DNA of 64,000 bases, from the NCBI RefSeq assembly GCF_026914185.1, contig NC_070570.1, positions 3,100,001 to 3,164,000 on the forward strand, given 5' to 3'. The notes under the pieces are model-generated. The model ran no database searches. It was not told the origin of the DNA and worked only from the letters and a program-made list of their open reading frames with translations. Source of the DNA: Puccinia triticina. Taxonomy: Eukaryota > Basidiomycota > Pucciniomycetes > Pucciniales > Pucciniaceae. Position numbers and translations under genes: made by a program. Of the stretch, positions 31,782-42,685 are shown piece after piece (the stretch's first letter is position 1; the number at the start of each line of letters is the position of its first letter).

Positions 31782-34544
31782 ATGTCGACTAGCGATCTCA
31801 CTCTAAAAGCCACTCCACCGCATATGGAGCTTATCAGCCACCCGGCTCTCAAAATCTCGGGCGTCGAGTCCCTCAAAGCTCCAGGAGTCAACTCAAACTA
31901 CCTCGACTGGACAGTTCTCCTGGAGATTCACTTCAACGTGACCGGTGTCTCATACATCATCAAACCCCCACCTAACGACAAAGGCCCTCGACGGGCAACT
32001 TTCGAGCAGGACAAAATGGCTATCTGCTCCGTCATCTTGCGCACGATCGAACCGGTCAACTTGCGCTACATCCGACCATTCATCCAAGATGCGAAAGGGA
32101 TGTGGGATGCACTGAAAGAGGCCCATCAGGACTCCTCATCCGGTGGACCTATGTACTGGCTACGCAAACTCACCACCGCTAGAATGTCGGGCGACGATGT
32201 GGAAGCACACATCAACGAACTCCACTCGTACGCCGAGCGCCTAAACGCCGTCGTCACCCCACAGAAACCACTTACCCCTGACGATATCCATGCGACTTCG
32301 CTCCTCAACTCCTTGCCGCCCGATTGGCTACCGTGCGTGTCCGCTCTCATGAATGAGAGCCAGGTCTCTTCCTTGAAGATCGTCTCGGCTCTTCGCCAAG
32401 AGTCTCTTTGACGCCAACAACGGCTCGAAGAAACCAAATTGATCGAGTTCGTTGCTCGGGCCAACGTCTCGAATGATCGCAAGACCCCCGCCCCATACAA
32501 CTCAGCCCTCTTCTGCACCTTCTGCAACGTCAACGGTCACGAACTTTCAGCCTGCATGACTGCGGCTTGTATTCTAACCGAGCACAAACAAGCTCGCACG
32601 AAGGATCCATCTCGATCCCGTCCGGCAGAATCATCTCGCCCCACCAATCACTCTCGTCGCCAAGGCTATTGCAGAGGCAGACAGGGCCAACGACCTCCAG
32701 CCAAGGCCGGAAAAACCTCAGTCGTCGAGCTAGGTGGCGGAGACAACGATCAGGACAAGTCAGACTACTCGGGCTCAGACGAGGACGCCTACTCGCAACC
32801 ACCGGCGAGAGCCGGGAATGCAGTTGTGGTATTGGAACAAGCCTCAGCCGCAAACGCAGCTAGTCCCTGTGACGCGAATCTTGACTCAGGGTGCACAAAC
32901 TGCATGACGCCGTACTCAACCGGAGTCTCCAATATCAAGAAGGACAACACCCCGGTACGCCTTACTGACCACTCACTTGTCACCTCCTCTCATCGTGGCA
33001 CTGCTACCTTGCCGTTGTCCTCCCCGGTCTCTGTACCAACTCTTGTCGTCCCCGACCTTCACGAACCCCTACTGTCTATTGCTGCAATGTGCGACGCCGG
33101 TCTCACCTGCGTATTTTCCAAGGACAAGTGCGATATACTTCAGTCGTCCACCCCTGAGATCAGAGGTGACACCGTTGGACAAGGATACCGTAAAGGAAAC
33201 CTTTACTACCTGCCGTCCAACGAGGTAAAGTCCTTTTCAACCTCCTGTCATGCGCTGTTGACCGTTGACAGCTCTCTCCTCGGTTTTCATCGACGCCTAT
33301 CCCACATAGGCCTCAAACCTCTGAAGGCTCTCTTCAAGATTCTCGGTATCAAGCCCACCACGATGAACAAAATTGATGTCCAGCGTTGTCCCATCTGTGT
33401 ACAATCAAAAATGCACCAAACCTCCTTCAAGTCTCAAGCACTGTACAGATCCGATGTTCCGGGGAAGCTTATTCACTCCGATGTCGGCTCTTTCGAAGTA
33501 CAGTCCAGGGAAGGTTATAAATACTTTGTTACCTTCATAGATGATTTCTCAAAAGCTGTTTCCATTTATCCGATGAAATCAAAATCAAATGTCTTCTCAT
33601 GCTTCAAACTATTCCGTGCTCATTTTGAGAAAGACAGATCACACAAAATCCTGGCACTGCGCTCTGACAATGGAGGAGAGTACCTGTCATCTGAGTTCAC
33701 CAACTATCTTGATCACGCCGGAATCTCACATGAACCAGGGCCGCCCCATTCCCCTGAATTGAACGGAGTGGCCGAGAGGACAAATCGCACGATTGGAAAT
33801 CTGGTTCGCTGCTCTCTCTTGAGCGCGGGTCTTCCAAAGTCTTTTTGGGCTGATGCCCTTCGTCACATATCTTTTAGTCTCAACTCTTTTCCTTGTTTCA
33901 CCCCCACCGGATTCAAACAACCAAACGGAACGCTTGGGAAGCCACTAGTTGATGTGTTGGCGCTACACCCTTTTGGCTGCTTAGTCTGGTATAAAGTGCC
34001 GGAGGCAAACCGGAAAAAGTTGGACGCAAAGGGACGGTCGGCCATCCTGCTGTCCTACCTTGGTGACGGTAACGGGTACCGAGTGTGGGATCTCGAAAGG
34101 AGGACAGTGATCAAGTCAAGGGACGTCCTTTTTGATGATCTTTCCTTTCCCTATGGTTGCCAGCTTGAACGCAAGCCCCCTCGACTGGCCGTTGAACTTT
34201 TGTGGCCCATCCGGCAGGCTCAGCCATCTCCATCAAGACAGATTCAAGCTCCTTCGATCCTTGGCCCGGATTCAACTTCTCCACTCCCTCCTCCCCTCAA
34301 CATCCCGCTTCAACCTCGCTTTGACCGTCGTCTGACGGCATCCATCCACGCGACGCCGAAGAACCCGCCAACCGCAGCTCCTATCTCGCCATCCGCCCCA
34401 TCTACCCCTCCTCCATCTCCCACCACACCTTCTTCTCCCCCTCCTGCTCCACCTTCCTCAACGGACGTCTCCAGGAACCGGTTTATATGGAACAGCCTCC
34501 GGGCTTTGAAGACCCGGAACACCCCGATTGGGTCTGCGAGGTGA
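31782..34544 (+). pseudogene. copia gag-protease-integrase frame with one internal stop
   Basis: One reading frame from 31782 to 34544, interrupted only by TGA at 32409-32411 (context CTCTTTGACGCC, compatible with a C-to-T change of CGA). Before the stop is a gag domain ending in a LNSLPPDWL-type helix. After it come a CCHC knuckle (CTFCNVNGHELSAC), a protease active site NLDSGCTNCM, the GAG-pre-integrase HHCC motif (FHRRLSHIG to CPICVQSK), and integrase DDE residues in IHSDVGSF, LRSDNGGEYLS and PELNGVAERTNR. A proline-rich linker follows and the frame ends in unrelated codons, where the RT frame takes over. The stop could be read through or be a true lesion. Confidence 0.9.
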
Positions 34545-35596
34545 AGCGCTCCATCTATGTGCTCAAACAATCTCCCCGCGAATGGAATGTCGAGCTCCAC
34601 CGTGGACTAGTGGATTGCGGCCTAAGACAATCGAAGTACGATCCAACACTATACTTCACGATCAAAAATGACGCCCTTGTTGGTGCGGTTGCAGTTCATG
34701 TCGATGACCTGGCCATAGTCGGAGAGCCCTCCTTTGTTACGCCACTGATTGAAGCGTTGGGACGTCGTTTCAAGATCGGCGCGGATGAGGAACTTCACCA
34801 TTTCCTCTCCATGAAGATCGAGAGGAACATTGATGATCGTCTACTGTACATCTCTCAAGCCCATTACATTGCTGACATGGGTAATCGCTTTCTAACCTTG
34901 GATCCGGTCTTGGTCAAGACTCCCACGGACTCGTACTTCAAGGATCTAGTCCCAAGGAAGCCAAATGAACCGGTGTCCTCCGGCCCTTACCCCCAGCTTA
35001 TTGGTGCTCTCTTGTGGGCTTCACAGTGCACTCGTCCAGATGTTGCCTTTGCGGTCAACAGACTCTCACAATTTCTCCGGGACCCGTCTGAATCTCACTG
35101 GAGAGCGGCCGTCAGAGTACTCCACTACCTCATCTCCACCAAATCTCTACGTCTTCGACTCGGCGGCTCCTTGAACTGTGCGGGCTTCTCGGATTCGGAT
35201 TGGGCTGAAGATAGACATGACAGAAGATCAACATCCGCATACACTTATCGGATAGGCGATGGGGCCATTTCTTGGAAGTCCCGAAAACAGGCCACTGTGT
35301 CCCTCTCCAGCACGGAGGCCGAGTACAAGGCAATGTTGGACTCGTGCAAGGAGGGACTTTGGCTCAGGTATGTCCTGGCCGAATTGAAACTGAGCCCTCA
35401 ATCAGCCATTCCCCTTCACGTCAACAACGCTGGAGCTGAGGCACTTGCCAAGAATCCCAAGCATCACGCGCGCACCAAACATATTGATGCGCGCTACCAT
35501 TTCTCGCGAGAGTGTGTTAAAAGCGGCAAAATCTCTGTCCTTCATGTGTCAACAAAAGACATGTTGGCTGACATGTTGACCAAACCTTTGAATTGA
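34466..35596 (+). pseudogene. copia reverse transcriptase/RNase H, N-terminus missing
   Basis: In a second frame the sequence resumes at FLNGRLQEPVYMEQPPGF, a conserved block in the middle of copia RT. The region normally before it (the KARLVA.G..Q..G.DY..TFAP part) is absent: the proline-rich linker joins directly to this block. So several hundred bases were lost and a frame change created. The rest is intact: HVDDLAI is the YxDD-equivalent catalytic motif, followed by ALLWASQCTRPDVAFAV and RNase H motifs GFSDSDWAED, STEAEYKAM and the typical end DMLADMLTKPLN. A protein from this frame would lack part of the RT fingers and could not be active. Confidence 0.9.
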
Positions 35597-35800
35597 GTCC
35601 TTCTTGAGGACCACCGGGCTTGTTTTGGCGTCGTCTAATCTCTCTCACTTCTCTCTCCCTTCCTTCATCTCTTCTTAACTTTATCTTTCCCTCTCTTATC
35701 CGTTCTATCTCTTTAAAGTATTTCTTTCTTGCCTGTCCTCTCTTCCCTGTTTTTCTTTTCTGTTTTCTTTTTGCTTTTCTGGGTTTTCAGCAAGGGGGGG

Positions 35801-36123
35801 TGTTGAGGTGTCACGTCTGTGTCTCATGTTTTTCCTTTTCTTTTTCTGTTTCATGCTTCAAACCTTTCCATCATCTTTCACGCCTGTGACAGCTTGTAGG
35901 TAGTTACCCTGTGGCAGCAGAGACGTGGAAGTCTTCTCCTCATCCTTCCACAAACTCGCTCACTCACTGTGTTCTGCTGCCACAGGTTAGTGTTTCTTTT
36001 TCTCTCTTCCTTTTCTCTTTGTTTTCCTTTTTCTTTCCTCTGTCTCATTGCAATGACCTCATCCTTCCACGAACTCGCTCACTCACTGTGTTCTGCTGCC
36101 ACAGAGGATGATTCATTTCATCA
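35801..36123 (+). repeat. 3' LTR of the copia element
   Basis: Same length as the 5' LTR; the only differences I see are CATG against CACA at the first direct repeat (two bases). Preceded by the G-tract CAAGGGGGGG. Confidence 0.93.
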
Positions 36124-36139
36124 AGAATTTCCACAGGAG

Positions 36140-37100
36140 ATCCTCAGTTTTCACTATTGCTGGTCAGCTGATACTCAGCTTTAGCTCCAAGCTTATGCTC
36201 AGCTTTGTTGCCCAGATCATGCTCAGCTTTTTTGCCCAGCTCATGCTCAGCTTTGTTGCCCAGATCAGAACCAGTCCTGGCCCAGCTGTGTTTTAGCTTT
36301 ATTCCAGTCATGGCTCATCTTAGACTCATACTAGGACTATCATTGGCCCAATCATTGCTCAGCTTTGGACCAGTATTGGCTCAGCTGATTTTCAGCTTTG
36401 GATAAATCTTGGCCCAGCCAATGCTCAGATTCTGAGTCTGACCACTCCTGTAACAGCTTATGCTCATCTGTGGACCAGCCTTGGCTCAGCTGATGCTGAG
36501 CTGTGGATCAACCTTGGCTAAGACAATGCTCAGCTGTGGACCAGCCTTGTCTCAGCTGATGCTCAGCTGTGGACCGGCCTTGGCTCAGCTGATGCTGAGC
36601 TGTGGACCAGCCTTGGCTCAGCTGATGCTCAGCTGTGGACCAGCCTTGGCTCAGCTGATGCTCAGCTGTGGACCAGCCTTGGCTCAGCTGATGCTCAGCT
36701 GTGGACCAGCCTTGGCTCAGGTGATATTAATCTTTTTAATAGTCTCAAAACATCTGATACTCAGCTTTAGAACAGCCTTGGCTCAGCCAATGCTCAGCTT
36801 TGTACCAGCATTGGCTCAGCTGATTCTCAGCCTTTGAAAGGTTTTGGGCCAGCTGGTGTTAATCTTTGGAACAGTATTGTCCCAGCTGATCCTAAGCTCT
36901 GCACAAGCCTTTTCCAAGATGATGCTCAGCTTTGGACCATTGTTGGCTAAGCTGATGCTCAGATTTGGAATATTCTTGGTCCAGCTGACACTTGGATTTG
37001 TATCAGGCTTGGAATATCCAATGCTCAGCTGTGGCCCAGGCTCAGCCAATGCTCAGCTTTGGCCCAGGCTCATTCAATGCCTACTGCTCAGCTTATGATG
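36140..37100. repeat. 33-bp minisatellite GCTCAGCTGTGGACCAGCCT
   Basis: Tandem units of 33 bp (GCTCAGCTGTGGACCAGCCT plus TGGCTCAGCTGAT), nearly perfect at 36540-36720 and increasingly diverged on both sides. Because 33 is a multiple of three, one frame stays open and spells an 11-residue repeat LMLSCGPALAQ. I regard this as non-coding. Confidence 0.9.
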
Positions 37101-37288
37101 ACCATCAGCTGTTCCTGGGAAAAAATTAGGATCAGCTAACTGTGCCACATTGAGCGCTCTGGTGCAGTCCTGCAAGCTCTACAAGTGCTGGTGGAGCAGA
37201 CTTGAAGCAGCGCTGGAGTAGCTCTGGAGCAGAAACCAAAGCTGCATCATGTCACTTGCCATCAAGTGACTATTTTTTTTTCCTGGTG

Positions 37289-39292
37289 AAAGTTGTTATA
37301 TTTGGGAACTGATCAGACTGTAGCTGCTACATTTGGGGGTCTTGTGGTGAGTTAAGGTCCACAATGAATCCTTGTGGGCCTTTCAACATTTTGATAACCA
37401 TATGTCAGAAGTGTTCCCACGCTGGGATGAGATATAGTGGCAGAAACACCAAGAAACTACCAAAGTAGGGATATTTGTGAACTGATCAGACTGTAGCTGC
37501 TACATTTGGGGGTTTTGTGGTCAGTAAAGGTACGTAATGAAACTTTTGGGGCCTCTTAACATTTTGCTAACCATGTGGCAGAAGGATTCCCACACTGGAA
37601 TGAGATATAGTGGCAGAAACACCAAGAAACTACCAAAGTAGTGATATTTGGGAACTGATCAGACTGTAGCTGCTACGTTTGGCGTTCTTGTGGTGACTTA
37701 AGGTCCATAATGAATCCTTGGGGGCCTGTAAAAATTTTGGTAACCATATGTCAGAAGGATTCCCACGCTGAGATGGGATATAGTGGCAGAAAGCCAAGAA
37801 ACGACCAAAGTAGTGATGTTTGGGAACTGATCAGACTGTAGCTGCTACATTCGGGGGTTTTGTGGTGACTTAAGGTCCACAATAAATCCTTGGGGGCCTG
37901 TCAACATTTTGGTAACGATATGGCAGAAGGATTCCCACGCTGGGATGAGATATAGTGGCAGAAACACCAAGAAACTACCAAAGTAGTGATATTTGGGAAC
38001 TGATCAGACTGTAGCTGCTACATTTGGGGGCCTTGTGGTGACTTAAAATCCATAAGGAATCCTTGGGGGCCTTTCAAAATTTTGGTAACCATATGTCAGA
38101 AGGATTCCCACGCTGGGATGAAATATAGTAGCAGGAACACCAAGAAACTACCAAAGTAGTGATATTGGGGAACTGATCAGACTGTAGCTGCTACATTTGG
38201 GGGTTTTGTGGTGACTAAAGGTACATAATGAATCTTTGGGGGCCTGTCAAGATTTTAGTAACCATATGGCAGAAGGATTCCTACGCTGGGATGAGATATA
38301 CTGGCAGAAAACCAAGAAGCTACCAACGTTGTTATATATGGGAACTGATCAGACTGTACCTGCTACATTTGGAGGTTTTGTGGTCATCAAAGGTACATAA
38401 CAAATCTTTGGGGGCCTGTTAACATTTTGGTAACCATATGGCAGAAGGATTCCCAAGCTGGGATGAGATATAGTGGCAGAAACACCAAGAAACTACCAAA
38501 GTAGGGATATTTGTGAACTGATCAGACTGTAGCTGCTACATTTGGGGGTTTTGTGGTCAGTAAAGGTACATAATGAATCTTTGGGGGCCTGTTAACATTT
38601 TTCTAACCATATTGGTGAAGGATTCCCACACTGGGATGAGATATAGTGGCAGAAACACCAAGAAACTACCAAAGTAGGGATATTTGCGAACTGATCAGAC
38701 GGTAGCTGCTATATTTGGGGGTCTTGCGGTGACTTAAGGTCCATAATGAATCCTTGGGGGCCTGTGAACATTTTGGTAACAATATGGCAGAAGCATTCCC
38801 ACGCTGGGATGAGATATAGTGGCAGAAACACCAAGAAACTACCAAAGTAATGATATTTGGGAACTGATCAGACTGTAGCTGCTACATTTGGGGGTTTTGT
38901 GGTGACTAAAGAGACATATTGAAACTTTGGAGGCCTCTCAACATTTTGCTAACCATGTGGCAGAAGGATTCCCACACTGGGATGAGATATAGTGGCAGAA
39001 ACACCAAGAAACTACCAAAGTTGTTATATATGGGAACTGATCAGACTGTAGCTGCTACATTTGGAGGTTTTGTGGTCATCAAAGGTACATAATGAATCTT
39101 TGGGGGCCTTTCAACATTTTTGTAACCATATGGCAGAAGGATTCCCACGCTGGGATGAGATATAGTGGCAGAAACACCAAGAAACTACCAAATTAGGGAT
39201 ATTTGTGAACTGATCAGACTGTAGCTGCTACATTTGGGGGTTTTGTGGTCAGTAAAGGTACATAATGAAACTTTTGGGGCCTCTTAACATTT
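37289..39292. repeat. 173-bp satellite array, central block
   Basis: About 11 monomers in one orientation with landmarks GAACTGATCAGACTGTAGCT, GCAGAAGGATTCCCACGCTG and GCAGAAACACCAAGAAACTA. Divergence between neighbours is modest. Some monomers share private variants (GGTTTTGTGGTCAGTAAAGG), which suggests higher-order duplication. Confidence 0.9.
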
Positions 39293-41304
39293 GGGTCAGC
39301 CTAAATGCACTCCAAACTTTTACTTCATGCACTCCACATTTTTGGCTTTGGGGGGCCAGCACTCCAAAAAAGTTGGAGTACCTTGATTTTGTACTCCCAA
39401 AACATGCAGTCCCCAGATGGGCACTCCATGTTTCTTGGAGTACACAATTGGGTACTCCAAAATTGACCAAAATAGGGGAGTTCAGCTAGATGCACTCCAA
39501 AAAAAATGGAGTGCAAGCCCAAGCACTCCACCTTTTCAGTGAAGGATTTTGGCTTTGCACTCCAGCTAGCAAATACCAAATGGAGTGCATTGGGGTGCAC
39601 TCCAAGTCTCCTTTTTTTTGGAGTGCCCACAGCAATCACACCTCTCGATGACCGGTCTGGACCGGTCATTGAGGGGACTCACACGACCGGTCATCCAGAG
39701 GACTCATACCTCTCGATGACCGGCGGGGACCGGTCATCAGTCACACCTCTCGATGACCGGTGTGTACAGGTCAACGAGGGGAGGTGCTACTCTCGATGAC
39801 CGGTGTTTACCGGTCATCGAGGGGACTCCCACCTCTTGATGACCGGCGCGGACCGGTCATCAGTCACACCTCCCCATGACCGGCACAGACCGGTCATTGA
39901 GAGGACTCAGACCTCTCGATGACCGGTCACCACCGGTCATTGAGAAGACTCACACCTCTCGATGATCAGTCAGACCGGTCATTGAGGGGACTCACACCTC
40001 TCAATGACCGGTCATCACCGGTCATCGAGGTGAGTCACATTTCTTGATGACCGGTCAGACCGGTCATCAAGGGTAATAACACCTCTTGATGACCGGTGTG
40101 TACCAGTCATCAAGAGGAGGTGCTACTCTCAATGACCAGTTGGTCTGATTGGTCATCAAGAGGAGATGTTACTCCCCTCGATGACCGGCACAGACCGGTC
40201 ATTGAGAGATGTGACTCACCATAACCGGTCATCAAGTGTTATTACCCTTGATGACCGGTCTGACCGGTCATTGAGTGGTGTGAGCAGTGTGAGCCCTCTC
40301 AATGACCAACCGGTCATCGGAAGCATTGAGAGGTGTGAGTCCCTTCAATGACCGGTCTGTGCCGGTCACCGAGGGGAGCAGCACCTCCTCTTGATGACCA
40401 GTCAGACCAACCGGTCATTGAGAGTAGCACCTCCCCTCGATGACTGGTACACACCGGTCATCCAGAGGAGGTGTTATTCCCCTCAATGACCGGTCTGACC
40501 GGTCATTGAGGGATGTGACTCACCTCGATGACCGGTCACCACCGGTCATCGAGAGGTGTTATTCCCCTCAATGACCGGTCTGACCAGTCATTGAGAGATG
40601 TGACTCACCTCGATGACCGGTGATGACCGTTCATCAAGAGGAGGTGTTATTAGCCTCAATGACCGGTGTGACCGATTGTTGAGGTGTGAGTCCCCTTGAT
40701 GACCGGTCTGTGCCGGTCATCGGGAGGTGTGACCTGTCTGCGCCGGTCATCGAGAGGTGTGAGTCCCCTTGGTGACCGGCACAGACCGGTCTTCAAGAGG
40801 AGATGTTACTCCCCTTGATGACCGGCACAGACTGGTGATCAAGAGGTGTGATTTCTGTGATTTCCCTCAATGACCGGCGGTCTGGTACAGACTGGTCATT
40901 GAGAGGAGATGATAATCCGCTCAATGCCGGTCTGTACCGGTCATGGATATCAGGAGGATCAAGTGGGGTGTGTTTGTACATAGCCCAGTTGAAGTTGTAG
41001 GCACTCCAGCTCTGGCTGGAGTGCAGAGTACTGCACTCCCCTTTTGAGGAGGAGAAATATCAGGAATGGAGTGCTGGGGGAATGCACTCCAATCTGATGG
41101 AGTGAGACTCATGGGCACTCATTACATTTCCTGGCCACTGGAGTTCTTTGTGGTGCACTCCAAAGAGTCTTGAGTCCCCGGTTCTGCACTCCAATTGACT
41201 TGGAGTACTCTAGTCTGTACTCCAACAATCATTGGAGTGCACACTCCATACACTCACTTTTGGAGTGCTTTTGGGATTTTTTTGGAGTGCATTTAGGCTG
41301 ACCC
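39293..41304. mobile_element. MULE-like element with palindromic GACCGGTC minisatellite
   Basis: Ends GGGTCAGCCTAAATGCAC and complement, with an exact 8-bp target duplication taacattt (39285-39292 and 41305-41312) in a satellite monomer. Subterminal regions are rich in GCACTCCAAA/TTTGGAGTGC words, parallel to the GCACGCCA words of the element at 7258, so both belong to one family of ends. The middle (39640-40960) is a minisatellite of GATGACCGG and CCGGTCATTGAG units in both orientations. No transposase. Confidence 0.87.
39640..40960. repeat. GATGACCGGT...ACCGGTCATTGAG palindromic minisatellite
   Basis: Over 30 copies of TGACCGG or CCGGTCA, mostly paired as short palindromes (for example GACCGGTCTGACCGGTCA) and separated by CTCACACCTCTC or GAGGAGGTG spacers. 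The same theme occurs at 23160-23605. There are no regular unique spacers as in a CRISPR array. Confidence 0.9.
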
Positions 41305-41776
41305 TAACATTTTGCTAACCATGTGGCAGAAGGATTCCCACACTTGGATGAGATATAGTGGCAGAAACACCAAGAAACTACCAAAGTAGTGATATTTGGG
41401 AACTGATCAGACTGTAGCTGCTACGTTTGGCGTTCTTGTGGTGACTTAAGGTCCATAATGAGTCCTTGGGGGCCTGTAAACATTTTGGTAACCATATGGC
41501 AGAAGGATTCCCACACTGGGATGAGATATAGTGGCAGAAACACCAAGAAACTACCAAAGTAGTGATATTTGTGAACTGATCAGACTGTAGCTGCTACATT
41601 TGGCGGTTTTGTGGTGATTAAAGGTACACAAAGAATGTTTGGGGGCATTTAAACATTTTGATAACCATATGGCAGAAGAATTCCCACACTGTGATGAGAT
41701 ATAGTGGCAGAAACACCAAGAAACTACAAAAGTAGTGATATTTGGCAACTGATCAGATTGTAGCTGCTGCATAGTG

Positions 41777-41992
41777 CACCAGGGAAAGTTTGACGTCACC
41801 TGAGGGCCTTTGATGTGAAGAAGACTCTTGTTCAGTCTCCAATCATACTCCAAAACTCATTGAGTGGGACTCCCCAATGACCACAAAGGGGACATTGTTT
41901 TGATAGTGGAGTCTTGCCACAGTAGCTCAGGTGTCTGAACATGTTTTACTCAATTTCACCTGCCACCAGCTGTCATCACATTTTCCCTGGTG
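41777..41992. mobile_element. CACCAGGGAAA MITE, 216 bp
   Basis: Ends CACCAGGGAAA and TTTTCCCTGGTG with the 3-bp duplication gtg (41774-41776 and 41993-41995), inserted in the right arm of the CACTA-like element. The interior has no gene. Ends and duplication length resemble the larger CACCAGG element at 31217, suggesting shared transposition machinery. Confidence 0.8.
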
Positions 41993-42577
41993 GTGCATGT
42001 GTCCCAAAACACAATATTTCTGGGTTTTATATGCAGAAAAATTTTTGGATGAAATTTTATGTTGAAATATTCCTCATTAATCTGTGGGTGATAACAAAAG
42101 TAGATAAAACAAAGAACCCAACAAAAATATGCTAAACCATGGTAAACTAATTTCAAAAAGGCCTTCTATGCATGTAGCACCTCAAGTATGATGTGCAATA
42201 TCTTCAGGAAGTTCAACCAACCAAATTAACAATGTTTGCAGGATGGTATCATGAGAGAGGTCAGGGGTCAATGTTTTTCCTTTTTTGAAAAAAAGTAGAT
42301 TTGGAGACTTCTGATAATATCAATTGTTGAAGTAAAAAAAAAAAAAAAAAACCATTGAGACCCCTCAGCTACCCTGGATTAATCCTAAAAATTGCAATAT
42401 CTTTTTTTCAGGAAGAATTGAATGGTGTATGTGGAAATTTATGAATGTTATCAGGCAAAAAAAAAAAAAAAAAGATTTCTGTGGCTTGAAGCTAACCCAG
42501 GCAGAAGGAGAGAGATTATAGAAGACTATTAAGGAGACATGCAACACAGAAAAAGGTATCAAGAGGAATAAAAAAAA

Positions 42578-42655
42578 ATTGATCAATATAAATTGATCAA
42601 TATAAATTGATCAATATAAATTGATCAATATACGCTATATTGATCAATATACGAC
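42578..42655. repeat. Right subterminal ATATTGATCAAT repeats
   Basis: Several copies of GATCAATATAAATT and GATCAATATACGC mirror the left subterminal repeats of the CACTA-like element. Confidence 0.85.
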
Positions 42656-42685
42656 ACCGCAAATTCATCCATCTTGGTAGTGCTT

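Larger units (their letters stand above)
31359..36123 (+). mobile_element. Ty1/copia retrotransposon, recent but internally deleted
   Basis: LTRs of 323 bp (31359-31681 and 35801-36123), starting TGTTGAGG and ending TTTCATCA, differ at only two adjacent-region positions. An exact 5-bp duplication agaat (31354-31358 and 36124-36128) flanks the element. A CAAGGGGGGG polypurine tract precedes the 3' LTR, and a primer site complementary to a tRNA-Met anticodon region follows the 5' LTR. Order gag, protease, integrase, RT, RNase H is that of copia. One in-frame stop and loss of the RT N-terminus make it non-autonomous. Confidence 0.95.
31217..37288. mobile_element. CACCAGG TIR element with minisatellites, hosting copia
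   Basis: Terminal repeats of about 45 bp start CACCAGGAAAAAAAAA and continue with GTCACTTGATG.CAAGTGACAT, with a matching complement on the right. The flanking 3-bp duplication is aaa (31214-31216 and 37289-37291), and it inserted into a satellite monomer. Without the copia element it is about 1.3 kb and contains two minisatellites but no gene. The termini and 3-bp duplication resemble the small MITE at 41777, so both belong to one CACTA-related group. Confidence 0.85.
28954..42682. mobile_element. CACTA-like DNA transposon with internal satellite, non-autonomous
   Basis: Ends CACTACCAAGATGGATGAAT and the exact complement, flanked by a 3-bp target duplication ctt (28951-28953 and 42683-42685). 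CACTA termini plus 3-bp duplications define the CACTA (EnSpm) superfamily. Just inside lie tandem ATATTGATCAATAT words, matching the subterminal repeats of that superfamily. Long inverted arms of roughly 850 bp follow, then arrays of a 173-bp satellite. No transposase is present. Total 13.7 kb, of which about 8.3 kb is later insertions (31217-37288, 39293-41304, 41777-41992). Confidence 0.85.

Noticed and set aside
36460..36837. 125-codon frame made of an 11-residue repeat
   Set aside because: The period of 33 bp keeps one frame open by arithmetic. The sequence is a minisatellite inside a non-coding transposon.
39640..40960. Possible CRISPR-like array
   Set aside because: Repeats are short palindromes in alternating orientation without uniform unique spacers, in a eukaryotic genome and inside a DNA transposon.
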